Assembly (NCBI GenBank): GCA_934045075.1
Contig: OW203743.1
Location: 17,997,693-18,061,692 of the forward strand
Direction of reading: 5' to 3'
Source: Yponomeuta sedellus
Lineage: Eukaryota; Arthropoda; Insecta; Lepidoptera; Yponomeutidae
DNA: 64,000 nucleotides
The translations under genes and the position numbers were made by a program. Positions 9,016-17,960 of the stretch are shown here, one piece after another; positions within the stretch are counted from its first letter, which is position 1, and each line of letters begins with the position of its first letter. The notes under the pieces are model-generated. The model saw only the letters and a list, made by a program, of their open reading frames with translations, did no database searches and had not been told where the DNA came from.

Positions 9016-12000
9016 CTAGTCGGGGGCGCGCGCATATCCCGCGCGGCGCCGCCCCCTATTTGGACGGCGGGGCGGGAGCGTGAGCCCTGCCCGCTCCCGT
9101 TCCCGCAGCTCCTCTCGTTTGGCCGCCATCACCTCGCCAGCGAACGTGGCGACGGCGGCCCAACTCTCTTGGCTGCCGGCCATTTGCGGGATAATGGCCG
9201 GCAGCGACAGGTCGGCCCCCACAACGGCCATGAGGGAGGTCCGCTGCGCGCTCCAGGCGGAGCACACAGCTAGCGTGTGCTCCGCCGTATCCTCCTCGTT
9301 GGACGCGCAGTACCGGCACTCGGGGCCCGACTCTATCCCTACCACCTCCCACAGGTACTTGGCAAAGCAGCCGTGACCTGTGAGGAGTTGGGTCAGGTGA
9401 TAGGTCGACGCCCCGTGCGCCCGCTCCACCCATGGCCGCAGGACAGGCCGGACCGCCTCCACAAGTCTCCGACTCGCGGAGGGGTCCTCCAACCTCAGGG
9501 CCCACCTCCGGAAGAGATCGTCGCGAGCCTTCTGCCTCCAACGTACGATCTCTGCCGGGGTGGGCCACCCTCCACTGTTCCGCATCAGGGCACTCCGCTC
9601 GTATACCTCCCTGAGGACTCCCGCCTCGAGGTCCCAGGGGAGACTCGCCGCTAACAAACACGCCGCCTCGTAGGAGACGGTGTGGTACGCCCTTGCAGCC
9701 CTCTGCGCTATTACCCGTTGCGGGCGGCGCAACAAAGCTATGTTGCTAGCGCAGAGGGCCTCCGCCCATATGGGCGCTCCATACAGTGCTTTGGAGCGCA
9801 CCACACCGTCGTAGAGGCGGCGACAAGCGCTCCCCGGACCACCGCTGTTAGGCAGCAACCTCGCGAGCCTCCCGGCATACGACACCAGCTTTGGCGTCAG
9901 CTGCCGGAAGTGCTCGCGGAAACTCCACCGACTGTCGAGGACCAGTCCCAGGTACTTCATGGTACCCCCGACAGCGATGGAGGCGCCACCAACGGTGATC
10001 TCGGAACCTCGAGGCGGCCTCATCCGAGGCCCATAAAAGAAGATGGCCTCGGACTTCTCGAGGGCGACCGTGAGCCCTAGTGCCCTGATGCGGCGCACGA
10101 CCTGCGCTACTCCCGCCGTAGCCAGGACCTTGGCGTCCCGGAAAGTGGGTCCTCGCGCGGTGACCAGGGTGTCGTCGGCGTAACAGAGTACGCCGACTCC
10201 CCGAAGAGTGGTACCGCGCAGGACCCAGTCGTACCCGACGTTCCACAGGAGCGGCCCGAGCACCGACCCCTGTGGAACACCACAGGACATCTCCCTGCGG
10301 ACCACCTCCGACCGGGACGGGTAACACACGGCCCGGTCTACGAAGTAGTCCGCAAGGACCCGCCTGAGGTACCACGGCACTTCGTGGTACCCCAGGGCCT
10401 CCGCTATGGCCTGCCAGGGGAGGGTATTGAAGGCGTTGGAGATGTCTAAAGAGACGGCCAACAACACCTCCCCCCGGCCAGTCACCTCCACGACGCTGTC
10501 TCTGAGACGGGAGATGGCGTCCAACGTCGATCTCCCGCGACGGAAGCCGAATTGGTCGCCGCTCAAGTTGGGCCCCGCCCCCTCCAGGTGCCGGACGAGA
10601 CGCGCAGCGAGCACCCGCTCGAAAAGCTTGCACGTCTCGTCCAACAAAACGATGGGGCGGTAGGCCGACGGCGACTCCATCGGCCGCCCGTGCTTCCGTA
10701 GCAGCACGAGTCTGCCCTCCTTCCACCGTCGCGGGACCCTTCCCGACGCCAAAGACTCCGTCATCAAAGACAGCGTCGCCTCCCCGAAAGCCGGCATGAC
10801 GGCGGCGATGACCCGCCCAGGGACGCCGTCCGGACCCGGGGCGCGGCTCTTAAGCTTCATCTTAAGAACCGCTACCCCTAACTCGGCTTCGGACACGGGC
10901 GGGACATCATGGTCCTCCACTGGCGCCGGCAAAGCCGCCATCTGCGGCGGGACCCACTCTTCCGCCTGTGCGGGGAAGAGGGTGCGGACCACCAAGTCGG
11001 CGAAGGCCGGCTCGAGCGACCGGGTGAGTGGGGGCGCCCAAGGCTTCAGCTTTTCGCATACCACCTTATACGGACGCCCCCACGGGTCCAGGTCGAGGCT
11101 CTCCAGCCACTCGACCCAGGCCGCCTCCTTAGCGGCCCTGATCCCCGCACAGAGTGCAGCTCGGGCCGCTCGGTAAGCGACGAGATGCTCCTCCTCCTGG
11201 ACGAGGTCTCTGCCCCGACGCCTGCGGTAGCGGGTGTACGTCCGCTGGGCTGCGTGGCAAGCGGCGCGCAGCCCCGCCAGGTGCGGTTGCCACCAATACA
11301 CCCGCCTCCGCGGCGGAGCAGGACCCCTCCGCCGCATCGCGGCATCGCAGACGCGAGACAGCGCCCCCGCAAGGCGGTCCGCCCCCGCGTCTACGTCCAG
11401 CACCTCGTCGCTTGACCCAGCGACCCATCGCTCCACGATAGCCGCCTCCCTGGCCGCATCCCGGTCCAGGGTGGCGAGCCGCCACCGCGGGCCCTCCCCC
11501 GCCAGGGGACGGCTCAGGTCCGCCGGAGCACCGGTGGGGGCCGCAGCGATGCCGAACCACACATACCGGTGGTCCGACAAGGTCTCGACCCCCTCGGCAA
11601 CTCTCCAGCCATGCGCGCGGTTTGCCAGAGCGGGACTGGCGAACGTCAGATCCACTATGGATCCGCCCTGGGACCGCACGCATGTCTGCACCGCCCCCCG
11701 GTTGAGCAGCACGAGCCCAGTGGACACCGCCCACTCCTCCAACACCTCCCCCCGCGGGTCAGTTGCCGGGTTCCCCCACGCCCTGGATTTGGCGTTGAAA
11801 TCCCCGGCAACGACGGCGGGGGTGGGGTGCACATCAGCCAACATTGCCCCGACTTCCACGAGCCATTGCTCGAAGTCGGCGAGGCTTCTGTTGGGTGAAA
11901 AGTACACCCCACACACTGCAATGTCTCCCAGTACGACGAGCACACAACCGTGTCCTCTCAGCACTCTGCTGTGAGACAGAGCGCCGCACTGGGAGACAAT

Positions 12001-12168
12001 TGCCACCGAGCCGTCGCGATCGCCGACCCAGTCGTCCCGGGTGCGAACGCAGTACGGCTCAGCGACAACGGCCACGGTCGCCTGCCACTGCGCAGCGGTC
12101 TGGAGCAAAAGATCCTGAGCCGCCGCACAGTGGTTGACGTTGGCCTGCAGTATGCTGGTGTTGGCCAT
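9016..12168 (-). CDS. Family A ORF2: endonuclease-reverse transcriptase
   Basis: A 1,050-residue enzyme for target-primed reverse transcription into telomeric DNA. The N-terminal APE-type endonuclease has LQANVNHC, VVAEPY, AGDFNAKS (about residue 122) and LSDHRYVWF. The reverse transcriptase has LLRKHGRP, SAYRPIVLLDETCKLFE, QFGFRRGRSTLDAI, SLDISNAFNTLPW, CGVPQGSVLGPLLWN and the catalytic CYADDTLV near residue 663. A C-terminal CCHC (CRYC...HTLAVC, near 950) is typical of the clade. There is no RNase H. The ATG directly follows the ORF1 TAG (TAGATG) in the same frame, so reinitiation at the stop is the likely mode of expression. No frameshift is seen. Confidence 0.93.
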   Translation of the reverse strand: MANTSILQANVNHCAAAQDLLLQTAAQWQATVAVVAEPYCVRTRDDWVGDRDGSVAIVSQCGALSHSRVLRGHGCVLVVLGDIAVCGVYFSPNRSLADFEQWLVEVGAMLADVHPTPAVVAGDFNAKSRAWGNPATDPRGEVLEEWAVSTGLVLLNRGAVQTCVRSQGGSIVDLTFASPALANRAHGWRVAEGVETLSDHRYVWFGIAAAPTGAPADLSRPLAGEGPRWRLATLDRDAAREAAIVERWVAGSSDEVLDVDAGADRLAGALSRVCDAAMRRRGPAPPRRRVYWWQPHLAGLRAACHAAQRTYTRYRRRRGRDLVQEEEHLVAYRAARAALCAGIRAAKEAAWVEWLESLDLDPWGRPYKVVCEKLKPWAPPLTRSLEPAFADLVVRTLFPAQAEEWVPPQMAALPAPVEDHDVPPVSEAELGVAVLKMKLKSRAPGPDGVPGRVIAAVMPAFGEATLSLMTESLASGRVPRRWKEGRLVLLRKHGRPMESPSAYRPIVLLDETCKLFERVLAARLVRHLEGAGPNLSGDQFGFRRGRSTLDAISRLRDSVVEVTGRGEVLLAVSLDISNAFNTLPWQAIAEALGYHEVPWYLRRVLADYFVDRAVCYPSRSEVVRREMSCGVPQGSVLGPLLWNVGYDWVLRGTTLRGVGVLCYADDTLVTARGPTFRDAKVLATAGVAQVVRRIRALGLTVALEKSEAIFFYGPRMRPPRGSEITVGGASIAVGGTMKYLGLVLDSRWSFREHFRQLTPKLVSYAGRLARLLPNSGGPGSACRRLYDGVVRSKALYGAPIWAEALCASNIALLRRPQRVIAQRAARAYHTVSYEAACLLAASLPWDLEAGVLREVYERSALMRNSGGWPTPAEIVRWRQKARDDLFRRWALRLEDPSASRRLVEAVRPVLRPWVERAHGASTYHLTQLLTGHGCFAKYLWEVVGIESGPECRYCASNEEDTAEHTLAVCSAWSAQRTSLMAVVGADLSLPAIIPQMAGSQESWAAVATFAGEVMAAKREELRERERAGLTLPPRRPNRGRRRAGYARAPD

Positions 12169-14607
12169 CTACACTTGGGCGGTGTCCATCTCCTCCGGTG
12201 GCCCTCGGGTTGCTACAGGTGGCTGGCTATTGCCGCCACCTGTTTTGCCACCACGGCTTCGGCCGCCCCTTTTGGGGGCTCCCGCCGAGCAGCCCTTGGC
12301 GCCCAAGCGATGGGCAGCTGCTACTCCCTTCGCTGCACACGCCGGGCAGTGGGCTTCAGCCGCACACCCCGCGGACTTGTGGCCGGGCTGGCCGCAGCGG
12401 AAGCACAATCCGCTGCGATCCGCGGTGCACGGGCACTTTGCTCCGACGTGGCCCGGTTCGAGGCAGCGGAAGCAACGCTGCGGCCTGGGCGCGAGGAGAG
12501 TGGCTCGGACTTGAGTCCACCCCACGGTTAGGCGCCGGCCATCCGTCACCTTCCGTGCAGCCGCGATGGGGCACTTGACCCACACGGCTCCCTCGCGCCC
12601 AGGCGGTCGGACAACTGCGCCCACCTTAACGTTGGTGGCGGCGCAGTCTCCGACCTCCGCCACCATCGCCGCCACCCTCTCCGGCGTAGTGGCGTCGCTC
12701 AGACCGGTGATGCGCAACTCGACGCATCTCTCCGGCCTGGCGACGCGGACCTCCGCACCGAGCGCCTCTCTTAGCCTCTCGGCGAGGGCGTCGGCTTTCC
12801 GGCCTCGCTCGGTACCTGCGACCTCAAGGATTTTGCCCCCCGTGGCTGCTGTCCGGAATCGCAGGCCGTCAATACCGAGGCCTTTGAGGTCGATTGACCT
12901 TTCAGCCTCGGTCAAGACGGCCGCGTATGTCACACCCCTCTCCGCGGCCTCACTCTGCAGAGTAAGGACCACGGCGGCGGTGCGGGGGGCGCGGAGCTTT
13001 TTCGCCCTCTTCTTGGCCGCTCGCGAAGAGGCCGGCGCCGCTTTTGTGGGCGTTGTCGTCTTTTTAGGACGTCCAGCAACCACACTCCACGTTTCCGTAA
13101 CGCCTTGCGGAGAGGTGGAGGCCGCTGGGGGACATGCCTGCCGGGAGGCTTGCGCCTCCACAGCCGCAGCGCTATTCCTCTTCCGCCTTCCTCTCCGCCC
13201 ATTTCCCCTACCAGTGCCGTTTACGGCAGCCGGGGGCCCGGAACTGGAAGGAAGAGAGGCCCCGGCAAGGCAAGCGCCGGTCGGAGCGGCCGCGGGCCAA
13301 GCAGGCGGCCTCTTCGGGCAAGGAGCAGCCGAGGCGGCCGGATCGAGGCGAATGACTGCGGGGCCGGCTGGGCGGACGGCGGGGGAGCCGACGGGGCGAT
13401 CGGTGGGACCGGAAGGGCGGATGGCCGGACCGGCGGAGCGGACAGCCGCGTTGCGTGCGTCAGCCGCCAGTGGCGGACGCAGTCGCGGCTCCGGTAGCAG
13501 GCGGTCCGCGATCCCGTTCAGGCGAGCGTCGACCATGGACAGGATTTCCTCCCTTGTCATGGTGGGACCGGCGCTCGCCTGGATTTTCTTCATCCCTTCC
13601 ATCTCCGCGCGTAGGGCCCTCAGCTCGCCCTGGAGTCGGACGACCTCGTCCGACTCGGTGCGGGCCCTGAGCTCCCGCGCGCTCTCCAGGATGGAGTTGG
13701 CAGCGGTCCTAAGGCTTTGTACACACTGGCCCTTCAGTCTCGACGACTTCTGGGCCACCGCGTGTATTGCCCGGACCGCCTCCTCAATCGAGCCGGTCAG
13801 CTGCTCAGCCCGAAGGTCATGAGCAGCCAACAACGGCATCGACGGCGCAGCTGGTGGCGGTGAGGGCGGGGGAGAGTCCCGCATGAAGCAGGCTCTCCTC
13901 GCCTCCCGTCGCTGGCGCTCCTTCGCCAACTCCTCCTCGGCCTGGAGCTCCAGCTCCCGCTCTCTGGCCTCCTGGAGCTCGGCCTTGGCCTTGGCGAGGC
14001 CGACATACTGGCCCGTCGTCGGGGGACGGCCGCGACCGCGCTTGCCACCAGCCGGACTCTCACACGTCCCCGCCACGCACTCGCTCTCCGCGTCCGACTC
14101 GGCGAGGCGCTTGCGCCAGAGCCGGCTAGGTGACGGGGTGGGGGAGCGCGAGCTCACCTCCATGAGGGTGCCCGTGCTGCTGTCGGATTCCGACAGCCGC
14201 ACGGACATCCTGGTTAGGTCGCAGCGTGGTAGCCGCACTGACACCTCCCTGAGAACAACAGGGGATGGACTCGCGGGCTCCGATCCAGCTTCCGACCCGC
14301 CTGAATCCGCCCTAAGAAGGGCAGCATCCGGGCCGTCCAGAGCCGCCCTGACAAGGGCAACCCCAGACTCACCCTGAGCCGCCCTGAAAAGGGCAGCGTC
14401 AGGGCCGTCCGGAACCGCCCCGACAGGGGCAGCCCCAGACCCGGCCGACGCCGCCCTGACAAGGGCAGCATCGGACTCTTCTCGTTCAACAAAGCACTTG
14501 GTGCCCCTCCCGTATACTACGGGGCAGCTCTCCGCTGGAGCGGAGAGGTGGGATTCCCCCTTTCGGGGACCCACCCGGGAAGCAGTTTCATTACTTGTAC
14601 TTGACAT
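12169..14607 (-). CDS. Family A ORF1: gag-like protein with three zinc knuckles
   Basis: An 812-residue protein expected to bind element RNA and take the particle to telomeres, as ORF1 proteins of telomere-specific LINEs do. The N-terminus carries RVGPRKGESHLSA and CPVVYGRG, shared with family B ORF1. Residues about 42-105 are five 12-residue repeats of the type AALVRAASAGSG. A charged, probably coiled-coil stretch (KAKAELQEARERELE) lies near residue 200. The C-terminus has CFRCLEPGHVGAKC, CFRCGQPGHKSAGC and CPACAAKGV...LGAKGC between about 707 and 765. The start at 14607 (ATTATGTC) is supported by the matching start in family B. Confidence 0.9.
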   Translation of the reverse strand: MSSTSNETASRVGPRKGESHLSAPAESCPVVYGRGTKCFVEREESDAALVRAASAGSGAAPVGAVPDGPDAALFRAAQGESGVALVRAALDGPDAALLRADSGGSEAGSEPASPSPVVLREVSVRLPRCDLTRMSVRLSESDSSTGTLMEVSSRSPTPSPSRLWRKRLAESDAESECVAGTCESPAGGKRGRGRPPTTGQYVGLAKAKAELQEARERELELQAEEELAKERQRREARRACFMRDSPPPSPPPAAPSMPLLAAHDLRAEQLTGSIEEAVRAIHAVAQKSSRLKGQCVQSLRTAANSILESARELRARTESDEVVRLQGELRALRAEMEGMKKIQASAGPTMTREEILSMVDARLNGIADRLLPEPRLRPPLAADARNAAVRSAGPAIRPSGPTDRPVGSPAVRPAGPAVIRLDPAASAAPCPKRPPAWPAAAPTGACLAGASLPSSSGPPAAVNGTGRGNGRRGRRKRNSAAAVEAQASRQACPPAASTSPQGVTETWSVVAGRPKKTTTPTKAAPASSRAAKKRAKKLRAPRTAAVVLTLQSEAAERGVTYAAVLTEAERSIDLKGLGIDGLRFRTAATGGKILEVAGTERGRKADALAERLREALGAEVRVARPERCVELRITGLSDATTPERVAAMVAEVGDCAATNVKVGAVVRPPGREGAVWVKCPIAAARKVTDGRRLTVGWTQVRATLLAPRPQRCFRCLEPGHVGAKCPCTADRSGLCFRCGQPGHKSAGCAAEAHCPACAAKGVAAAHRLGAKGCSAGAPKRGGRSRGGKTGGGNSQPPVATRGPPEEMDTAQV
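14280..14480 (-). repeat. 36-bp coding repeats, each forming an RNA hairpin
   Basis: Five tandem repeats, most spaced exactly 36 bp, encode the 12-residue repeats of ORF1. Each contains a 5-bp stem with a 4-nt loop on the RNA strand (GCCCT-loop-AGGGC). One unit has GCCCC/GGGGC instead, a paired change on both sides. Family A copy 3 has a similar array near 62000-62130. Confidence 0.6.
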
Positions 14608-15053
14608 AATGCTTCGCGCTCCTTAGGGTGGAGCGCAAACCCGTAGCAACACGCCCGCTCTACGGCTGACGGATAAGGACGCCCTCGCGACTGGTCACCC
14701 ACCAGCCACGCATCCCATCGCCGGGCGTCTAAGCTTGGGATTGGGGATTTTTATAGAGGTTTTCTCCTCGCAGCCCGAAGGCCCCCGGTCCCACTCAATG
14801 TGAGATTACGGGTTTTGCCGACGGTGGCAGAAGCCTACCCGGTAGCTGTGCAAGCGCAACCACCGAGCCCGCCGACAGGTGCGGAGCCCAAGTTGGACCC
14901 CGCCGGACGTCCAGCAGCAGATTGCCACTGGACGTCGCCCCCGCCTGGTTTTGGTCCGCGCCGGCCGAAGCCGGTACCCCCCATATCTGGAGGGCGTTCC
15001 CCTATCCGCCACCTGGGGACGCGTCCGATGGGAGACCAGAAACTCCACACGGA
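14608..15053 (-). promoter_or_regulatory. 5' UTR of family A copy 1
   Basis: About 446 bp, aligning along its length with the family B 5' UTR at 19048-19498 (shared TCCGTGTGGAGTTTCTGGTC start and a TATAAAAATCCCC block near 14745). In LINEs this region normally holds the internal promoter. I tested the 5' end for an HDV-like fold and did not find one. Confidence 0.7.
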
Positions 15054-15066
15054 AGGTTAGGTTAAG
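15054..15066. repeat. Telomeric repeat tract with TTAAG variant
   Basis: AGGTTAGGTTAAG before the poly(T) of short copy 4. Confidence 0.85.
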
Positions 15067-15899
15067 TTTTTTTTTTTTTTTTTTGGTAACGCGGGGGAAT
15101 GCATTTACGCACTTCACCACTCTGCTGTCAGGGGACAACAGAGCGGCTTCGTGTGGGACTCCCAGCCCGAGGGCTGGACTACCCACTAAACCCCCGCGGT
15201 GATCCTCCTCTCCTCTACCGGGTCGCGGGGTAGGCCAAAGGTTAAGTCACCGCGACCCGGCAAGAGGTCGCCCCTCCACGTGAGGGGCTCGACTGGTGGG
15301 GGAGCCAAAGTGGCTCCCCAGCGGCGCCCCCTGCCCCATCGCTACGACGGGGCAAGGAAACGCCGCGTCTCCTCGGGGGGGCCATAAAGGCCCCCATACG
15401 CTCCAATGCGCCGCCCCCCCACATCACATTGCTAAAACAATGGGACTAGAGGGGGCGGCGCATCGCTGCGAGGCCCGTCGCGTCGCTCACCAACGCTTCT
15501 CTGAGAACAGAGAAGGTGGAGAGCGAGCGCGCGGGCCCTCTCTGTGCCGGAAGGCACCCCCGGATCACGCAGGGGCGCCTTCCGGCCCGCCGTGTTAGAG
15601 GCGGAGAGTCCCCTGACCCCCCGCCCACGGCACTGATCCGACTGGTACGAGGCGCCCGGAGGCGCCCCCCCCCAGCCGGACCTCCTCCTCTTGGTCGCTT
15701 GGGTCCCACTCCACGGTGTGAAGCAGGGCCCAAGCGACTAAACGGTCGCGGTGCTGCCCATGCAGCACCGCCACCTACTGACCGCTCAACTCGCAAGCGA
15801 GGAGCGGTCCCTCCGCGGTTGCTCTTTGTTTCACCGTGGTCCCGCAACCACGGCTACTAAAGCCCCCTCGCCACGACAAGGCGGCAACCGTCGAGGGGG
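15067..15899 (-). mobile_element. Short telomeric retroposon, copy 4 (short subtype)
   Basis: Complete copy with poly(T) 15067-15084 and 5' end at 15899, lacking the 61-nt modules. Body nearly identical to copies 2 and 9. Non-coding. Confidence 0.85.
15817..15899 (-). ncRNA. HDV-like ribozyme, short copy 4
   Basis: P1 at 15899-15893, P2' at 15822-15817, CNRA motif CAAA. The element joins AGGTTAGG directly at the predicted cleavage point. Confidence 0.68.
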
Positions 15900-15912
15900 A
15901 GGTTAGGTTAAG
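15900..15912. repeat. Telomeric repeat tract with TTAAG variant
   Basis: Same AGGTTAGGTTAAG sequence as at 15054-15066. Confidence 0.85.
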
Positions 15913-16953
15913 TTTTTTTTTTTTTTTTTTTTTTGGTAACGCGGGGGAATGCATTTACGCACTTCACCACTCTGCTGTCAGGGGACAACAGAGCGGCTTC
16001 GTGTGGGACTCCCAGCCCAAGGGCTGGACTACCCACTAAACCCCCGCGGTGATCCTCATCTCCTCTACCGGGTCGCGGGGTAGGCCAAAGGTTAAGTCAC
16101 CGCGACCCGGCAAGAGGTCGCCCCACTGGAGGGGCTCGACTGGTGGGGGAGCCAGAGTGGCTCCCCAGCGGCGCCCCCTGCCCCATCGCAACGACGGAGC
16201 AAGGGAACGCCGCGTCTCCTCAGGGGGGCCATATAGGCCCCCATACGCTCCAATGCGCCGCCCCCCCCCATCCCATTGCTAAAACAATGGGACTAGAGGG
16301 GGCGGCGCATCGCTGCGAGGCCCGTCGCGTCGCTCACCAGCGCTTCTCTGAGAACAGAGAAGGTGGAGAGCGAGCGCGCGGGCCCTCTCTGTGCTGGAAG
16401 GCACCCCCGGATCACGCAGGGGCGCCCTCCGGCCCGCCGTGTTAGAGGCGGAGAGTCCCCTGACCCCCCGCCCACGGCACTGATCCGACTGGTACGAGGC
16501 GCCCGGAGGCGCCCCCCCCAGCCGGACCTCCTCCTCCTGGTCGCTTGGGTCCCACTCCACGGTGTGAAGCAGGGCCCAAGCGACCAAACGGTCGCAGGGG
16601 ACAGGGAGAGAGGCGCACCGCAATACCAGCACTCCTCTTCCCCTGCGACCCCACCGCGTCCGCCATCAACCGGTGGCGGCCCCGGTAAGGCCGCGGCAGG
16701 CAGGGAGAGCGGCGCACCGTAATACCGGCACTCCTCTCCCGCCGCGGCCTCCTCCCTTCGGCTGCGATGCCGCCCATACGACATCGCAGCCCGCCTCAGT
16801 GGCGGTGCTGCCCATACAGCACCGCCACCTACTGACCGCTCAACTCGCAAGCGAGGAGCGGTCCCTCCGCGGTTGCTCTTTGTTTCACCGTGGTCCCGCA
16901 ACCACGGCTACTAAAGCCCCCTCGCCACGACAAGGCGGCAACCGTCGAGGGGG
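15913..16953 (-). mobile_element. Short telomeric retroposon, copy 5 (mosaic: long body, short-subtype ribozyme)
   Basis: Complete copy with poly(T) 15913-15934. It has both 61-nt modules like the long subtype, but its ribozyme has the CAAA motif and GCGGG P4 loop of the short subtype, so the two subtypes have exchanged segments. Non-coding. Confidence 0.85.
16871..16953 (-). ncRNA. HDV-like ribozyme, short copy 5
   Basis: Mapped in detail on the minus strand. P1 CCCCCTC is 16953-16947 and pairs with 16923-16917. J1/2 is GAC. P2 GGTTGC (16943-16938) pairs with 16876-16871. P3 is GCC/GGC with loop TTGTCGT. P4 CCGTGGT (16907-16901) pairs with ACCACGG (16894-16888). The CNRA motif is CAAA with the putative catalytic C at 16882. 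Confidence 0.7.
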
Positions 16954-16998
16954 AGGTTAGGTTAAGTTAGGTTAGGTTAGGTTAGGTTAGGTTAGGTT
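16954..16998. repeat. Telomeric repeat tract
   Basis: About nine units, one of them the TTAAG variant, between minus copy 5 and plus element F. Confidence 0.95.
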
Positions 16999-16999
16999 T

Positions 17000-17164
17000 G
17001 GGGTGCGATGCCAGATTACCTTCCCGTGTGCCCTTCCGCTTCCGTTCCTACTGATTCATTTTTGAACCAGTAGGAAGGGTAAGTGGCAAGGGCCGGTGCA
17101 CCCTGGGCGCTGGTCAGTAACTTCTCTTTATGGGATCTTGCTGGCCAGCGGCGAAAAATCTGGC
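17000..17164 (+). ncRNA. HDV-like self-cleaving ribozyme at 5' end of element F
   Basis: All parts of the HDV-like double pseudoknot are visible. P1 GGGGTGC (17000-17006) pairs with GCACCCT (17098-17104). P2 GCCAGATT (17010-17017) pairs with AATCTGGC (17157-17164). P3 is ACC/GGT (17018-17020, 17095-17097). J1/4 is GGG (17105-17107) and can form P1.1 with CC of loop L3. P4 CGCTGGTCAG (17108-17117) pairs with CTGGCCAGCG (17141-17150) with one G-U. J4/2 contains CGAA at 17152-17155, with C17152 as the putative catalytic base. L3 is enlarged by an inserted stem (GCCCTT/AAGGGC, then CCTACTG/CAGTAGG). P1 begins where the telomere repeat ends. Confidence 0.82.
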
Positions 17165-17775
17165 GGGAGGGGTCGCGTGGGCCCTGTTTCACTTTGTGGA
17201 GCGGGACCCAGGCGACCAACCGAATGAAGGACCGACTGGGGGGGGCGCCGCTGCGCGGAAGCGCGCGCGCCTCGTACCAGTCGGACCAGAGTGGCCGCCG
17301 GGACGCGGAGGGTCGGGGGACTCTCCGCGTCCATCACGGCGGGCCGGAAGGCGCCCTTGCGTGTTCCGAGGGTGCCTTCTGGCACGGAGGGGGCCCGCGC
17401 GGTCGCTCACCGCCTTCTCTGCTTTCAGAGAAGTGCTGGTGGGCGACGTGACGGGCCTCACGTGTGGGGCGTGTGGGGACCGGGACGCTTGGGCCCCCAC
17501 GCGCCTCAACGAGGAGGTGCGCCGCCCTCCCCGTCTCATCGACCGGCTTGCGATGGGATGGAGGGGGCGGCGCGTTGGGGCGTATGGGGGCCAAGATCAT
17601 ACGCACTTGGCCCCTATGCGCTCCAACGAAGAGATGCGGCGTTTTCTAGCCCCGTCGTCGAGCACCGACGGGGCAGAAGCGCCGCCGAAGGAGTGCCCGA
17701 AAGGGCGCCCGCAGACGGGGTCGCGGAAGTGTGCGCAAGCGTTCCCGTGGCCCCGTCCTTTGCGGTGCGGAGGAA

Positions 17776-17885
17776 CACCCCAGGAGTTTTAGTCGGTATA
17801 CCGCCCTTTTCAGGGCGGGGAGTCCGACATAACCACTGTGCTCCCCCGAGCCGGTGGTACCCGTAATTGGGGTTTCTCCTGGGTG
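17776..17885 (+). promoter_or_regulatory. 3' terminal RNA fold of element F
   Basis: A closing stem CACCCCAGGAG/CTCCTGGGTG (one bulge) lies directly before poly(A). It encloses hairpin 1 GTCGG/CCGAC (with inner CCGCCC/GGGCGG), hairpin 2 ACCAC/GTGGT (with inner GCTC/GAGC) and hairpin 3 ACCC/GGGT. The TTTTAGT motif precedes hairpin 1, as in families A to D. Confidence 0.7.
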
Positions 17886-17947
<62 letters not shown>

Positions 17948-17949
<2 letters not shown>

Positions 17950-17960
17950 TTAGGTTAGGT
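17948..17960. repeat. Telomeric repeat tract
   Basis: Two to three units between the poly(A) of F and the poly(T) of short copy 6: two elements inserted tail to tail. Confidence 0.9.

Larger units (their letters stand above)
16999..17947 (+). mobile_element. Element F: short non-coding retroposon in plus orientation
   Basis: A 0.95-kb element with poly(A) 17886-17947 followed by GGTTAGG. Its body (about 17165-17560) aligns well with the minus-strand short retroposons (for example GTGGAGCGGGACCCAGGCGA), but it sits on the opposite strand. It has a different ribozyme at its 5' end and a different tail. It lacks the 61-nt modules. The tail resembles that of plus-strand family B (GTATACC and GGGGAGTCC), so B-type machinery may mobilise it. 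Open frames are not convincing, since similarity to the other copies is visible in two registers. Confidence 0.8.

Noticed and set aside
14608..15053. HDV-like ribozyme at the 5' ends of families A, B and C and of the RNase H LINE
   Set aside because: I looked for a 5'-terminal P1 with a correctly placed P2 and CNRA motif and found none; family C has only a simple nested hairpin.
17130..17792. 220-codon frame in element F
   Set aside because: It begins inside the ribozyme and continues through the UTR-like body; similarity to the minus-strand copies appears in two frames, so it is nucleotide-level.
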